Shown: positions 55,405 through 64,000, numbered from the stretch's first letter. The stretch is DNA of 64,000 nucleotides from UBA7803 sp036381275 (GCA_036381275.1 DASVDC010000143.1:62001-126000); one strand, 5' to 3'. Translations and numbers: made by a program. Notes: generated from the letters alone by a model not told the origin.

Positions 55405-57630
55405 TCAAGGTGCACCGTCCAGCACGGTGCGCGATTCGATGTGCCCGGCGAGCTCCTCGGGGCGCCACCAGGACGGTTTCAGACGCCGCTCGGAGAACAG
55501 CTTCTGCGCCTGGTCGGCGTAATGGGGGGAGCCGGGCCGGTCGCTCTGGCCGACCGGCAGATAGATCCAGCTGCGGATCGGCTCGGACAGCTCCACCACC
55601 TGCGTGGACGTCTGCCCGCGGTTGCCCCAGCGCTCGCCGCGTTCGTTCGGCTCATCGTACCCCATGGTGCGCAGCGTGGTGAGCCCCAGGTGATCGCCGC
55701 CGCCCCCGCCCACCGGCCAGGACGAGCCGTCCCGGCCGACCCGGAACACGCGTCCCCAGGGCAGATCGGTGCCGCCGAGCTCCGTGCGCATGCGCTCGAG
55801 GCCGTCGCGGAACGTCTCGACCAGCAACTCGCGCTGGGCGGCATCGAGCTGCACCGGCGCGGGTGCACGCTCTTCGACCACCGCGAGGTGATCGTCGATC
55901 GCGTCGCGGACGGCCGCCGCCTCGGGGTGCTCGTCGAGCGCGAGACGCCAGTACGCGTACTTCAGCGCCGGCACGGAATCGCGTTCGAGGCGCCCGTCCC
56001 AGGCGGCGAGCTCGTCGGCGGCCGCGCGCAGCGGCGAATCGGCTGGTACCGCCGCGTCGAGCGCCTCGAGCCAGCGCTCGATGCCGTGCGGCCGGACGTC
56101 GAGCGCGTACGCGAGCGCCTCGTCCACGGTCACCGACGCATCCGCCGCGAGCAGCGCCACCGCCCGGGCGCCGCGCTGATTGGTCCAGCCGGCGAGGGAC
56201 GGGCCGTAGTTGGCGCTGCTGAACAGATACTGCGGCTGCGCGTCGAGGCGGAACGGGCTGTCCACCATCATCACGTCCGGCGGCACGTTGCAGTTCTGCA
56301 TGTAGCCCTGCGGCGGATTCAGCACCGACAGCAGATCCTCCGCAGGATGCAGCCCCTGCCACTCGGTCGCCGACACGCTGCCGTCCACCGGCTTCGAGAA
56401 GTCGAAGCCTTCCGGCCGCACCGGAACCCGGCCGCTGCGCACGTAGTAGATGTTGCCGGCGGTGTCCGCCGCCATCAGATTCTGCGGAAACATCGCGAGC
56501 GTCGCCGCGGCCTGCACCGCGCCGCGGTAGTCGGCCGCGAAGTTGAGCGCTTCCCAGATCTCCATCGGGTTCGCCCGCTCGTCGTACGGGATCCGCGCGG
56601 CGTAGGCGGTGCCGCCGACCGTCGCGACGATCGGGCCGTGGTGCGAGAAGCGCAGCGTGTATTCGCGCGTGCCCTGATCGCGGATCGCGAGGCGCACGGT
56701 GCGCTCCTCGACCGTCCGCCAGCCGTCGTCGTAGCGGTAGCGGCTCGGATCGTCCGGATCGAGCTCGAGCGCATAGACGTCGGCGGTGTCGGGACCGCCG
56801 GTGGTCATCGCCCAGGCCAGGTGACGGTTGTGGCCGAGCCCGATGTACGGGTTGCCGGGTAGCGTCACCCCGCTCCCATGCAACTCGCCGGCGTGCATCC
56901 GCACCTCCCAGAACCGCGTCACGCCCCACCAGCCGAGGTGCGGGTCGATGGTCAGCAGCGCATGCCCGGACGCGCTGCGCGCGGGCGCGATCGCCCACTG
57001 GTTGGACGCGCGCCGGGGGCTGACGAAGCCCGGGTCGACGCCGCCGCGGCGCAGGTCGCCGAGCGCCTCGTCGATGGACCAGTTGTAGAGAAACATGCGC
57101 CCGAACGCGGCGACCATCTGCGGCGTCACGCGCCGCCCGCCCCACCAGTCGGGAACGTCCGCCGGGTGCGCCGCGTAGAACGCGTTGATGCCGTCGGCGA
57201 ACGCGGTGAGCCGCACGCGGATGGTCGGCGACACCGTCGGCCACTGGCGCTCGGCGATGCCGTGGTGATCGAACAGGCGCGCGAGCAGGTCCTGCGGCAC
57301 GGCGTCTTCGCCGTTCACCTCGGCGAGCTCGCCGAGCGCCATCTTCAGGTTGGCGAGCAGTTGCTCGGGCCGGTCCTCGGCCTGCGCGTAGCCCATTGCG
57401 TAGAAGCCGGCCTCGACCGTCGGTGCGTAGATGTGCGGAATGCCCCAGGTGTCCCGATAGATCACGGTGCGGTCCGCGTCTTCGCCTTCTCCGGGCAGCG
57501 GCGGAGCCGCGGGCACCACGGTCTCGGCCGTTCGTGTGAGGTCGTCGCCTTCCGGCGTGCAGGCGCCGGCCAGAACGAGCAGCGCGATGAGGCTCCAGCG
57601 AACCCGCGCGGCATGCCGGAACGTGAGCAT
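55405..57630 (-). CDS. Penicillin acylase family lipoprotein
   Basis: An exported Ntn-hydrolase of the penicillin/AHL acylase family, 741 residues. The N-terminus has a lipobox (LVLAGAC, Cys near 24), so the precursor is probably an outer- or inner-membrane lipoprotein. The precursor is expected to self-cleave before a catalytic Ser: the SNQWAIAPARSASGHALL motif (about 209-226) places that Ser as the first residue of the beta chain. Other landmarks are GIPHIYAPTVEAGFYAMGYAQAEDR and NPYIGLGHNRHLAWAMT. Members deacylate penicillins, acyl-homoserine lactones or other amides, and the substrate is unknown. Its neighbours give no link to quorum sensing. Confidence 0.9.
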   Translation of the reverse strand: MLTFRHAARVRWSLIALLVLAGACTPEGDDLTRTAETVVPAAPPLPGEGEDADRTVIYRDTWGIPHIYAPTVEAGFYAMGYAQAEDRPEQLLANLKMALGELAEVNGEDAVPQDLLARLFDHHGIAERQWPTVSPTIRVRLTAFADGINAFYAAHPADVPDWWGGRRVTPQMVAAFGRMFLYNWSIDEALGDLRRGGVDPGFVSPRRASNQWAIAPARSASGHALLTIDPHLGWWGVTRFWEVRMHAGELHGSGVTLPGNPYIGLGHNRHLAWAMTTGGPDTADVYALELDPDDPSRYRYDDGWRTVEERTVRLAIRDQGTREYTLRFSHHGPIVATVGGTAYAARIPYDERANPMEIWEALNFAADYRGAVQAAATLAMFPQNLMAADTAGNIYYVRSGRVPVRPEGFDFSKPVDGSVSATEWQGLHPAEDLLSVLNPPQGYMQNCNVPPDVMMVDSPFRLDAQPQYLFSSANYGPSLAGWTNQRGARAVALLAADASVTVDEALAYALDVRPHGIERWLEALDAAVPADSPLRAAADELAAWDGRLERDSVPALKYAYWRLALDEHPEAAAVRDAIDDHLAVVEERAPAPVQLDAAQRELLVETFRDGLERMRTELGGTDLPWGRVFRVGRDGSSWPVGGGGGDHLGLTTLRTMGYDEPNERGERWGNRGQTSTQVVELSEPIRSWIYLPVGQSDRPGSPHYADQAQKLFSERRLKPSWWRPEELAGHIESRTVLDGAP

Positions 57631-57720
57631 GATCTCCCCCGTGACGCCGAAAACTCGGCGATCATACCAGCTCCGGCACCGGCCGCCGCGGAGACGGACG
57701 CGCCGGGTGCGGGGTAGCGA

Positions 57721-57987
57721 TCAGGCGCCGAGCAGCTCCTTCGGGTCGAGCTCACCCGCCAGCTCGACGATCGCGTCGGCGGGAATGTTCGCGCGCCGCG
57801 CCGCCTCGCGCAGGTCGTCGGGGTTGCTGGCTTCGTACAGGCAATAGGTCTTGCGCTTGTCGGCGGACAGGAAGGAGGTCAGCCACCGGACCCCGCAGGC
57901 GTCGTTGATCTCCTGCAGCGCCCGCACCGCGTCGGTGTTCACTTCCAGCGCATTCGCCCAGTTTCGCTCGATGATGAACAAGGCCAT
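57721..57987 (-). CDS. DUF4242 domain-containing protein, 88 aa
   Basis: A small cytoplasmic protein of the DUF4242 (ferredoxin-like SCO4226-type) family: FIIERNWANALEVNTDAVRAL at the N-terminus, then GVRWLTSFLSADKRKTYCLYEASNPDDLREAARRANIP. Some relatives bind nickel or other small ligands; no residue set here fixes the ligand. It starts at ATG 57987 with GGAGAG upstream, only 12 bp after the stop of the large LuxR-family regulator, so the two are probably co-transcribed. The pairing suggests the small protein works with, or is made alongside, the regulator. Confidence 0.85.
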   Translation of the reverse strand: MALFIIERNWANALEVNTDAVRALQEINDACGVRWLTSFLSADKRKTYCLYEASNPDDLREAARRANIPADAIVELAGELDPKELLGA

Positions 57988-57999
57988 GTTCGCTCTCCG

Positions 58000-60909
58000 T
58001 CAGTCGAGGTCGTGACGGAGCGCGTAGGCCGCGGCCTCCGTCCGGTTCGCGCAGCCGGTCTTTTCGAGAATGCTGCGCACGTGGGTCGCGACGGTGCTGA
58101 GGCTGATGCCCAGGACCCTCGAGACGTCCTTGTTGCTGCGGCCGATCGCGAGGAGCTTCAGCACGTCGATTTCCCGCGGCGTGAGCCCGTCCGGCAGGCC
58201 GGCCGCACCGCCGTCCAGCAGCGCGGCGATCCGGGCGGTCAGCGCGCTCATGCCGAGGCGGCCGGCCAGTTGCTCGGCGTCCGTGAGCACGCGCTTCGCG
58301 GCGGGCGGATCGGCATCGAGCAGCAGCCGGCCGAGCTCGGTCTGAGTCCGGGCCAGCGGCGGCCAGGCCTGCATCGCGCGGTTCCGGTCGATCGCTGCCT
58401 CGAGATGGGCGACCGCCGCCTGCCGGCGGCCGGCGGCATCGGCCAGCAGGCCGAGATGAAAGTCGACGCAGCCGAGACAGAGCGTCGCCGGTTGCCAGGC
58501 GGTCTGCCCCGCGTACGGCAGCAGCGCCTCGTAGAGGATCGGCGCCCGTGCGGCGTCACCGAGTCGGGCACAGGTTTCGGCGCAGAACGCCATGCTGGCG
58601 AGCCATACGTCGTCGTTCGGGATCCCGCTGAAGCCGTCGCCGGCGAGGCGCTCGAACGCCTGCCGCGCCTCCGCGTCCAGACCGGTCTCCAGGCAGACCA
58701 CCATCAGGCCCGGAGCCCAGAGGCGCTGCGCCGGATCGGTCAGCAGCCGCTGCACCAGCGGCTTGAGAGCGGCCAGTCGGCCGAGCTCGCGATTGAGCTG
58801 GAACATCTGCGTGCCGTAGACGCCGTCCGGGTCGTGGCGGTCGAGCCGCCGCCCTTGCTCGAGCGCCTGTTCGAGCTGCTGCTCGAGGCCCGCCCAGTCG
58901 CCCCGCAGCAGGCGTAGCGCGATCGTCAGCAGCGTCGCCTGGTGGAGATGACGCCCCAGGTGAAGCGCTTCCGCCTGTTTCTGATAACGGGCGAGCAGCG
59001 GAACGAACTCCTCCAGTTCCCCGGCCGCCATCAGGTTGAGCAGGTGGAAGTACATGGCCTCGGCCACCTCCCGCGCGTCGCGGCAGAGGGGCGCGAGCTC
59101 GAGCGCTTCGCGCCCGAGCGCGAGGCGCTGCGCGATCGTCTGCGGAAACAGCCGCAGGCCCGTGGCCCAGAGCCTGAGCGCCGGCATCAGCACGTCGGCC
59201 TCGCCGGTCCGCCGCGCCAGCGCCACCGCCTCGGAGCCCATCGCGTCGACCCGTTCGGGGCTCACCGTCCGCAGCGCCACCGCGAGGTGCGCGTACATCG
59301 AGCTGCGTCGGCTCGCGGCCTCCTCCGGCAGCAGCCGCAGCGCTTCCTCCAACAGCGGCAGGGCGCTCTGCTGGTCCGAGTTCGACGCGACCCGCACCAT
59401 GATCTCGAGGTTGCGGGAGAGCAGCTCCGGATCGGTCGCTCGGGCGAGGTCGGCGCCGTGGCGCGCGCTCACCAGTGCCGTGTCGGCCTGTCCGGCGGCG
59501 AGCTCGACGTAGGCCTTGCGATACCAGCCTCTGGCCGCGCGCGGGTCGTCCTCCCGGCCGTTGGCGCGCAGCGTGCGCACGGCCAGCTCGTAGTGCCGCG
59601 CTGCCTCTTCCAGCGCGAACACCTGCTCGTCGCGCTCCGCGGCGCGCAGCGCCAGATCCACCGCGCGATCCCAGCCGCCGAGGCTCGCGGCTTCGCAGGC
59701 ATGGTACGCGAGCTCCGAAAGGATCTCGTCGTCGTGCGGATACAGCGTCTCGAGCGCTTCGGCGATTCGGCGATGCCAGCGCAGCCGCTCGACGGTGGCC
59801 GTCTCGTCGTAGAGGGTTTCGCGGATCAGCGCGTGGGTGAAGTGGTGACCGCCCCGCGATCCCGCGAGCGACTGCACGAGGCCCGCCTGCACCGCCTGAT
59901 CGAGCTCGCCGAGCGTCTGCTCGAGATCCTGTCCGAGCGCGGCGGCCACGACGCGAAGATCGAACGCGCGCCCGGCCACCGCGGCCACGGTCAGCATGTC
60001 GTTGCATCGGGAGGACAGCCGGTCGAGGCGCCGGCCGATGGCCTCGCGAACGCCGTCGGGAACGTCGACGGCGATCATCGGGCCCTGGCCGTGGCGCCGT
60101 TCCTCGGCGACCACCCGGGCCACCTCGTGGACGAACAGCGGATTGCCGTCGGTCTGCTGGAAGATCACCCCGGCGACCGGTGCCGGGATCGGCTCGCCGA
60201 TCACGGCGGAGGCGAGGGTGGCGGTGTCCTCCGGATCGAGGCCCGACAGCCGGATCCGCTGGAGACGGCGGGCACGGGTGAGCGCGCCGAGCGTCGCGAG
60301 CAGCGGGCTGTGGCGGACGACCTCCAGGTCCCGGTAGGCGCAGACGATCAGCAGCCGCTGACGGCGGATCTCCTCCGACAGGTACTCGAGCAGCGACAGC
60401 GACGACGGATCGGCCCAGTGCAGATCGTCGATCACGAGCATGACGGGGTCGTCGGCCGCGGCACGCAGCAGCACGCGGGTCACCGCATCGAAGAGCCGGA
60501 AGCGCTGCTCGGTGCCGGAACCGGCTTTCCCGTCGACCGATGGGGGCAGGCCGAGCCGCTCGCCCAGCTCCGGCACGAGCGTCGCGAGTGCGGCGGCGTC
60601 GGCGCCGAGGCGCAGATGCAGCTCGTCGAGCGAGCTCGCCTCGGTGTAGTCGCGCACGATCCGGCTCCAGGGCCAGTACGGCGGCGCACCCGGTTGCTCG
60701 AGGCACCGGCCCCACAGCACCAGCACACCGCGGTCCTCGACGCGGCGGGCGAACGTCTCGACGGTGCAGGTCTTGCCGATCCCGGGCTCGCCGGATACGG
60801 CCACCAGGCCGCCCCGCCCGGCGGCCGCCGCTTCGAAGGCCGCCTCCAGCGACTGCAGCGCGTCGCCGCGGCCCACGAACGGCGTCTCGACTTCGTTGGA
60901 TGCCGCCAT
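58000..60909 (-). CDS. Large ATP-binding LuxR-family transcriptional regulator (LAL/MalT-like)
   Basis: A 969-residue STAND-type regulator. The N-terminal ATPase domain (about 10-330) has Walker A SGEPGIGKTCTVETFARR and Walker B VMLVIDDLHWADPSSLSLL. The middle (about 400-890) is a helical, TPR-like repeat region for ligand or protein sensing. The C-terminal LuxR helix-turn-helix (about 903-965) reads LTPREIDVLKLLAIGRSNKD and STVATHVRSILEKTG. Such regulators are activated by an inducer plus ATP, often for metabolism or secondary products. ATG 60909 has GGGAG upstream. It is divergent from the ScyD-like gene across 181 bp that hold a perfect 8+8-bp palindrome, a plausible operator. Confidence 0.9.
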   Translation of the reverse strand: MAASNEVETPFVGRGDALQSLEAAFEAAAAGRGGLVAVSGEPGIGKTCTVETFARRVEDRGVLVLWGRCLEQPGAPPYWPWSRIVRDYTEASSLDELHLRLGADAAALATLVPELGERLGLPPSVDGKAGSGTEQRFRLFDAVTRVLLRAAADDPVMLVIDDLHWADPSSLSLLEYLSEEIRRQRLLIVCAYRDLEVVRHSPLLATLGALTRARRLQRIRLSGLDPEDTATLASAVIGEPIPAPVAGVIFQQTDGNPLFVHEVARVVAEERRHGQGPMIAVDVPDGVREAIGRRLDRLSSRCNDMLTVAAVAGRAFDLRVVAAALGQDLEQTLGELDQAVQAGLVQSLAGSRGGHHFTHALIRETLYDETATVERLRWHRRIAEALETLYPHDDEILSELAYHACEAASLGGWDRAVDLALRAAERDEQVFALEEAARHYELAVRTLRANGREDDPRAARGWYRKAYVELAAGQADTALVSARHGADLARATDPELLSRNLEIMVRVASNSDQQSALPLLEEALRLLPEEAASRRSSMYAHLAVALRTVSPERVDAMGSEAVALARRTGEADVLMPALRLWATGLRLFPQTIAQRLALGREALELAPLCRDAREVAEAMYFHLLNLMAAGELEEFVPLLARYQKQAEALHLGRHLHQATLLTIALRLLRGDWAGLEQQLEQALEQGRRLDRHDPDGVYGTQMFQLNRELGRLAALKPLVQRLLTDPAQRLWAPGLMVVCLETGLDAEARQAFERLAGDGFSGIPNDDVWLASMAFCAETCARLGDAARAPILYEALLPYAGQTAWQPATLCLGCVDFHLGLLADAAGRRQAAVAHLEAAIDRNRAMQAWPPLARTQTELGRLLLDADPPAAKRVLTDAEQLAGRLGMSALTARIAALLDGGAAGLPDGLTPREIDVLKLLAIGRSNKDVSRVLGISLSTVATHVRSILEKTGCANRTEAAAYALRHDLD

Positions 60910-60999
60910 GCCGGCACTCCCGCCCCGAATTGGATCTTACCCGGCGCTGCCGCCGCCGTCTCTCGCCACGGCACCCTAGCCGGGCTGCGGCTCGGCCGG

Positions 61000-61019
61000 C
61001 ATCGTCCGTTTGGACGATG
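61000..61019. promoter_or_regulatory. 20-bp palindrome in the regulator/ScyD spacer
   Basis: CATCGTCC-GTTT-GGACGATG is a perfect inverted repeat (8-bp arms, 4-bp centre). It lies 91 bp upstream of the regulator ATG and 72 bp from the ScyD-like ATG. Two direct GCGTGCTC copies (61021-61028, 61034-61041) follow it directly. Size and symmetry suit a dimeric LuxR-type DNA-binding domain. Confidence 0.5.
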
Positions 61020-61090
61020 GGCGTGCTCGGGCTGCGTGCTCTAACTTGTCCGCGTCGGCGAGGGGCCGGCGCAACGACGAGGACACGAAC

Positions 61091-62119
61091 ATGCTCACAA
61101 CCGAGAGCAAGCGCAGCTTCCATCGGCGGATGTCCCAACTCCTGGCGCTGGCGGCCGTCGTGATGCTGGCGCTCGCGTTCGGCAGCGACGCGAGCGCCCG
61201 CGGAGCGGGCCTGCACGGCCGCCTGCTCACGTCCGGTCTGGCCGGCGCCAGCGGTGCCACGGTGGGCCCCGACGGCGCGCTGTACGCGGTGGAAGGCGCG
61301 CTCGGGCAGGTGGTGCGGATCGATCCGCGCAGCGGCCGCAAGCGAATCTTCGCGACCGGGCTGCCGCCGGCCATTCCGGAAGTCGGTATCGGCGGCGCGA
61401 TCGACGTCGCGTTCATCGGCCGAACGGCCTACGTGCTGGTCACCCTGCTGGGTGAGTTCGGCGCCGGCGTCGACGGCATCTATCGGATCACCGGTCCGGA
61501 CACCTGGGAGATCGTCGCGGATCTGGGGACGTTCTCGCGCGACAACCCGCCGCCGACCGCGTTCGATCTCGCGCACGGGGTGCAGTTCGCGATGCAGCCC
61601 ATCGATCAGGGTTTCCTGGTCTCGGACGGGCACCACAACCGCATCCTGCACGTGACCCTGGACGGCGCGATCAGCGTGCTGAAGCAGTACGACAACGTGG
61701 TGCCCACGGGGCTCGCCGGCGAGTTCGGGACGGTGTACGTCGCCGAGCTCGGGCCGGTGCCGAATCTACCCGAAGACGGCAAGGTGACCTCGTTCCCGCT
61801 GCTCGCCCCCGGCACGGACCGGGCGGCGGTCGCCTCCGGCGTCAGCATGATCGTCGACGTGGAACTCGGCCCCGACGGCGCGCTGTATGCGCTGTCGCAG
61901 GGCGACATCGGTTCGGAGGTCCCGGGCGCGCCGGCGGCGCCGAACACCGGCCGGCTGCTGCAGGTGAAGAAGGACGGCACGTTCAAGGTGCTGGCGCGGC
62001 GGATCGACCGCCCGACGTCACTCGATTTCGCCTGCGGGCGCGCGCACGTGACCACGCTGACCGGGCAGGTGCTGCAGTTCAACCGGCTCGACTGGTTCCT
62101 GGCCGGGCTCTGCCTCTGA
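61091..62119 (+). CDS. ScyD/ScyE-like exported beta-propeller protein
   Basis: A 342-residue secreted protein. ATG 61091 has GAGGA upstream. Signal peptide about 16-38 (LLALAAVVMLALAFGSDASA). The rest is a six-bladed-propeller-type repeat with signatures such as GPDGALYAVEGALGQVVRID, GRKRIFATGL and LGPDGALYALSQGD, a pattern shared with cyanobacterial ScyD/ScyE and lactonase-like proteins. Function unknown. Divergence from the large LuxR-type regulator, with an operator-like palindrome between, makes it a likely target. The last 102 bp overlap the convergent metallophosphoesterase gene. Confidence 0.85.
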   Translation: MLTTESKRSFHRRMSQLLALAAVVMLALAFGSDASARGAGLHGRLLTSGLAGASGATVGPDGALYAVEGALGQVVRIDPRSGRKRIFATGLPPAIPEVGIGGAIDVAFIGRTAYVLVTLLGEFGAGVDGIYRITGPDTWEIVADLGTFSRDNPPPTAFDLAHGVQFAMQPIDQGFLVSDGHHNRILHVTLDGAISVLKQYDNVVPTGLAGEFGTVYVAELGPVPNLPEDGKVTSFPLLAPGTDRAAVASGVSMIVDVELGPDGALYALSQGDIGSEVPGAPAAPNTGRLLQVKKDGTFKVLARRIDRPTSLDFACGRAHVTTLTGQVLQFNRLDWFLAGLCL

Positions 62120-63211
62120 GGCCGTGAGCCGGAGCACCGTCACCTCGCAGCGCGAGCCGAGCCGCAGCAGCGGGCCCCAGGTGCCGGTGCCCGGCGACAC
62201 GTACAGGTGCAGGCCGTCCACCGCGTAGAGCCCGCGGATGCGCGGAAACACGCGGCGGACGATCTGATTGAACGGCACGATCTGGCCGTTGTGGGTGTGG
62301 CCGCTGACCATGAGCTGGACGCCCCAGCGGGCGGCGTCCTCGACGCCGCTCGGCCGGTGGTAGAGCAGGATCCGGTACGCGTGCGGGAGCGGCGTCAGCC
62401 GCTCGAGCACGCGGCCGACCTGGCTCGGCGGCTCGGCGTCGTCGATGCCGATGAGCTGCAGCGGCCCGATCTCGGTGCTGAGGTTGCGCAGGACCGTGAC
62501 GCCGAGATCGGTCAGGCGCGCGCAGATCGCGTCGCAGTCCACGTAGCGCTCGTGGTTGCCGATCACGTAGAACGCCGGCGCCGCGAGCTCGCCGAGCGGC
62601 GCCAGCACGTCGGCGCCGACGTCGCGGAAGTCCACCAGATCGCCGGTGATCAGCACGAGGTCGGGCCGGGCGCCGTTCGCCGCGCGCACCACGCGGCGCA
62701 GGAACGCGCCGCTGCGCGAGCCGATGTGCACGTCGGTGATCTGCACCAGCGTCAGCCCGTGCACGGACGCCGGTGCCGGCACCTCGACCACGCGGCGGTG
62801 CAGGCGCTGGCCGTTGACAAGCCCGGCCACGGTGAGTGCCGCGGTGACGCCGAGCAGCGCGTAACCCGATGCCTGCGCGGGCAGCGGCAGCACGAGCGCG
62901 GCGAGCTCCCACGGCACGAGCACGCACAGCGCGACGAACGTGATGCCGAGCCAGGTCATCACCAGCGCGCCGAGCAGCCGCGCGCGCCAGCCGGAGAGCC
63001 ATTCGCAGGCGAGCCGTCCCGCCGCGGGTCCCGCCATCAGCAGCGCGAGCAGCAGCGTGTCGGGCTGCCAGCCGGGCCACGCGAGCGTGCCGATCCTGAG
63101 CGGCGGATAGACCAGCACCAGGAAGTAGACGAGCACGAACACGGCGAGCGGCAGCGCGCGCCGATGCCATCGACGCAGCATCGAATCACGGCGGGTGACC
63201 TCGGCGCTCAC
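62018..63211 (-). CDS. Membrane metallophosphoesterase
   Basis: An inner-membrane calcineurin-like phosphoesterase, 397 residues. The start is GTG 63211, overlapping the preceding cupin gene's stop (63208-63210). Four hydrophobic segments occupy about 18-140. The catalytic domain starts near 150: QITDVHIGSRSG, ITGDLVDFRD, VIGNHERYVD and VSGHTHNGQIVPF contain all metal ligands (DxH, GDxx, GNHE, GHTH). It resembles the YkuE/YaeI-type phosphodiesterases, some of which act on UDP-linked lipid precursors. The last ~30 residues are antisense to the ScyD-like gene and look like a non-conserved extension. Confidence 0.9.
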   Translation of the reverse strand: MSAEVTRRDSMLRRWHRRALPLAVFVLVYFLVLVYPPLRIGTLAWPGWQPDTLLLALLMAGPAAGRLACEWLSGWRARLLGALVMTWLGITFVALCVLVPWELAALVLPLPAQASGYALLGVTAALTVAGLVNGQRLHRRVVEVPAPASVHGLTLVQITDVHIGSRSGAFLRRVVRAANGARPDLVLITGDLVDFRDVGADVLAPLGELAAPAFYVIGNHERYVDCDAICARLTDLGVTVLRNLSTEIGPLQLIGIDDAEPPSQVGRVLERLTPLPHAYRILLYHRPSGVEDAARWGVQLMVSGHTHNGQIVPFNQIVRRVFPRIRGLYAVDGLHLYVSPGTGTWGPLLRLGSRCEVTVLRLTASEAEPGQEPVEPVELQHLPGQRGHVRAPAGEIE

Positions 63212-64000
63212 AGATCCGGCGCAGCGAGCAGCACGACCGCCGGCTGCCGCGAATCGTTCACGAGGGTCGCGAGCTCGGCGCGGTGCGGCCCGGCCAGTGC
63301 GGCGCGCGGGACGAAGGCTGCCTGTTCCGGACCGAGGCGCAGCCCGCCGAGGCCGAGCTCGCCCTGGACCACCATGCAGAGCCCGTAACTCGGATGATCG
63401 GGCAGCGTGAAGCGGCCGCGCCCCGGCACGGCGACCCGCCAGACCCGGAAATCCTCGAACGCGACGATGCGCTCGGCGCCGGGCGCGACGGGCTCGAAAC
63501 GCGGCGGCTCCGGCACGTCGAGCCGCATCCGCGGGAGCGCCGCCTCGGTGTCCCAGTGCGGCTGGGTGAGCACCTTCTGCGCGAACGACAGGATGTAGCG
63601 CTCGTAGGTCGGGGTCTGGAATTCCACGACCCGGACGCCGTGCTGCAGCGCGTGCGGCAGCCAGGTGGGCACCACCACCACGTCGCCGACCTCGAGCGGA
63701 CGGACGGCGGTGAACGCGTCCATCGCGGCCCTGAGCGCCGGCTCCTCGCCGGCGCGCGACGTGTCCCCGGCATCGAGCGCCCGGCGCACCGCCTCGTAGC
63801 GGCGCACCGCGCCCAGGTAGTCGCGGCGGAACGCGTCGTCGTCCGCGTAGCGGCGGCGCAGCGCCGGGTTCATGCCGAAGCGGATCGCGCCGCGGCCGTC
63901 CGGCCAGGCGCGGCGATCCACGTGGGTGACCACGTAGACTTCGCGTTTCTGCTCGTGCACCTCGAAATACAGATCGCCGAGCACCGGTTCCGGGCGCGGA
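63208..64000 (-). CDS. Cupin-fold phosphomannose-isomerase-like protein (5' end outside window)
   Basis: The gene runs off the right edge: the frame stays open to 64000, so the true start is upstream and only the last ~264 codons are visible. A His-containing cupin motif appears at PTWLPHALQHGVRVVEFQTPTYERYIL, typical of class I phosphomannose isomerases or related sugar-binding cupins. The C-terminal half (FEDFRVWRVAVPGRGRFTLPDHPSYGLCMVVQGE) is a second cupin-like domain. Substrate uncertain. It overlaps the start of the metallophosphoesterase by 4 bp. Confidence 0.65.
   Translation of the reverse strand, partial: PRPEPVLGDLYFEVHEQKREVYVVTHVDRRAWPDGRGAIRFGMNPALRRRYADDDAFRRDYLGAVRRYEAVRRALDAGDTSRAGEEPALRAAMDAFTAVRPLEVGDVVVVPTWLPHALQHGVRVVEFQTPTYERYILSFAQKVLTQPHWDTEAALPRMRLDVPEPPRFEPVAPGAERIVAFEDFRVWRVAVPGRGRFTLPDHPSYGLCMVVQGELGLGGLRLGPEQAAFVPRAALAGPHRAELATLVNDSRQPAVVLLAAPDL

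Noticed and set aside
55405..57630. Beta-lactam resistance gene
   Set aside because: The protein belongs to the Ntn acylase family, not to beta-lactamases. Family members have many amide substrates, and nothing in the context points to antibiotics.

Overview
The window is a GC-rich, gene-dense chromosomal stretch from a gammaproteobacterium. The placement rests on gene orders typical of that class: gpmI-envC-yibQ divergent from yibN-secB-trmL; glnA-DUF4124-ntrB-ntrC; hisE-tatABC beside ubiE-ubiJ-ubiB, DUF971 and hslVU; and pilMNOPQ-aroK-aroB-damX-gltD/gltB divergent from the gene for PBP1A. Ubiquinone genes, a class II (B12-dependent) ribonucleotide reductase and type IV pilus assembly genes point to a free-living Gram-negative, probably from a Chromatiales/Xanthomonadales/Nevskiales-like lineage. 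I cannot name a genus. No tRNA, rRNA, phage, IS element or CRISPR array was recognised.

Layout. 1-3.1 kb: partial AsmA-like gene, two small hypotheticals, hisB and hisA (hisH and hisF are not adjacent). 3-9.4 kb: envelope and housekeeping block (divergent polysaccharide deacetylase, CtpA protease, EnvC, GpmI / rhodanese, SecB, TrmL). 9.5-16.8 kb: an isolated pseudopilin-like gene, class II RNR, then the nitrogen control block ntrC-ntrB-DUF4124-glnA. That block has a textbook sigma-54 promoter, two NtrC sites before glnA and one near ntrB. 16.8-20.6 kb: TusA-like protein with a MnmA/ThiI-like tRNA thiolase, then typA and dtd. 20.6-28.8 kb: tatABC-hisE-ubiBJE-DUF971-hslUV-SPOR, all on the minus strand. 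28.8-35.7 kb: priA, rpmE, an M48 protease and PBP1A. 35.9-50 kb: pilMNOPQ, aroKB, damX, then gltBD. 50-64 kb: a looser, more accessory region with a PhyH dioxygenase, GNAT, NUDIX, malate dehydrogenase, enoyl-CoA hydratase, MBL hydrolase, a penicillin-acylase-like lipoprotein, a large LuxR-type ATPase regulator with a DUF4242 partner, a ScyD-like secreted propeller, a membrane metallophosphoesterase and a partial cupin.

The most unusual signal is a set of short in-frame tandem repeats inside otherwise conserved genes. A 15-bp, imperfectly palindromic unit (consensus near GGCGTCGCCACGCCG) occurs as three units in the TypA N-terminus, three in a HisE loop, five in a PBP1A linker and perhaps one in the SecB tail. 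It is read in different frames or strands, so the similarity lies in the DNA and not in the protein. Further tandem arrays sit in tatB (18 bp), across the hisE stop codon (12 bp) and in the prepilin leader (12 bp). A REPIN-like inverted pair and two intergenic repeat arrays flank hslVU.
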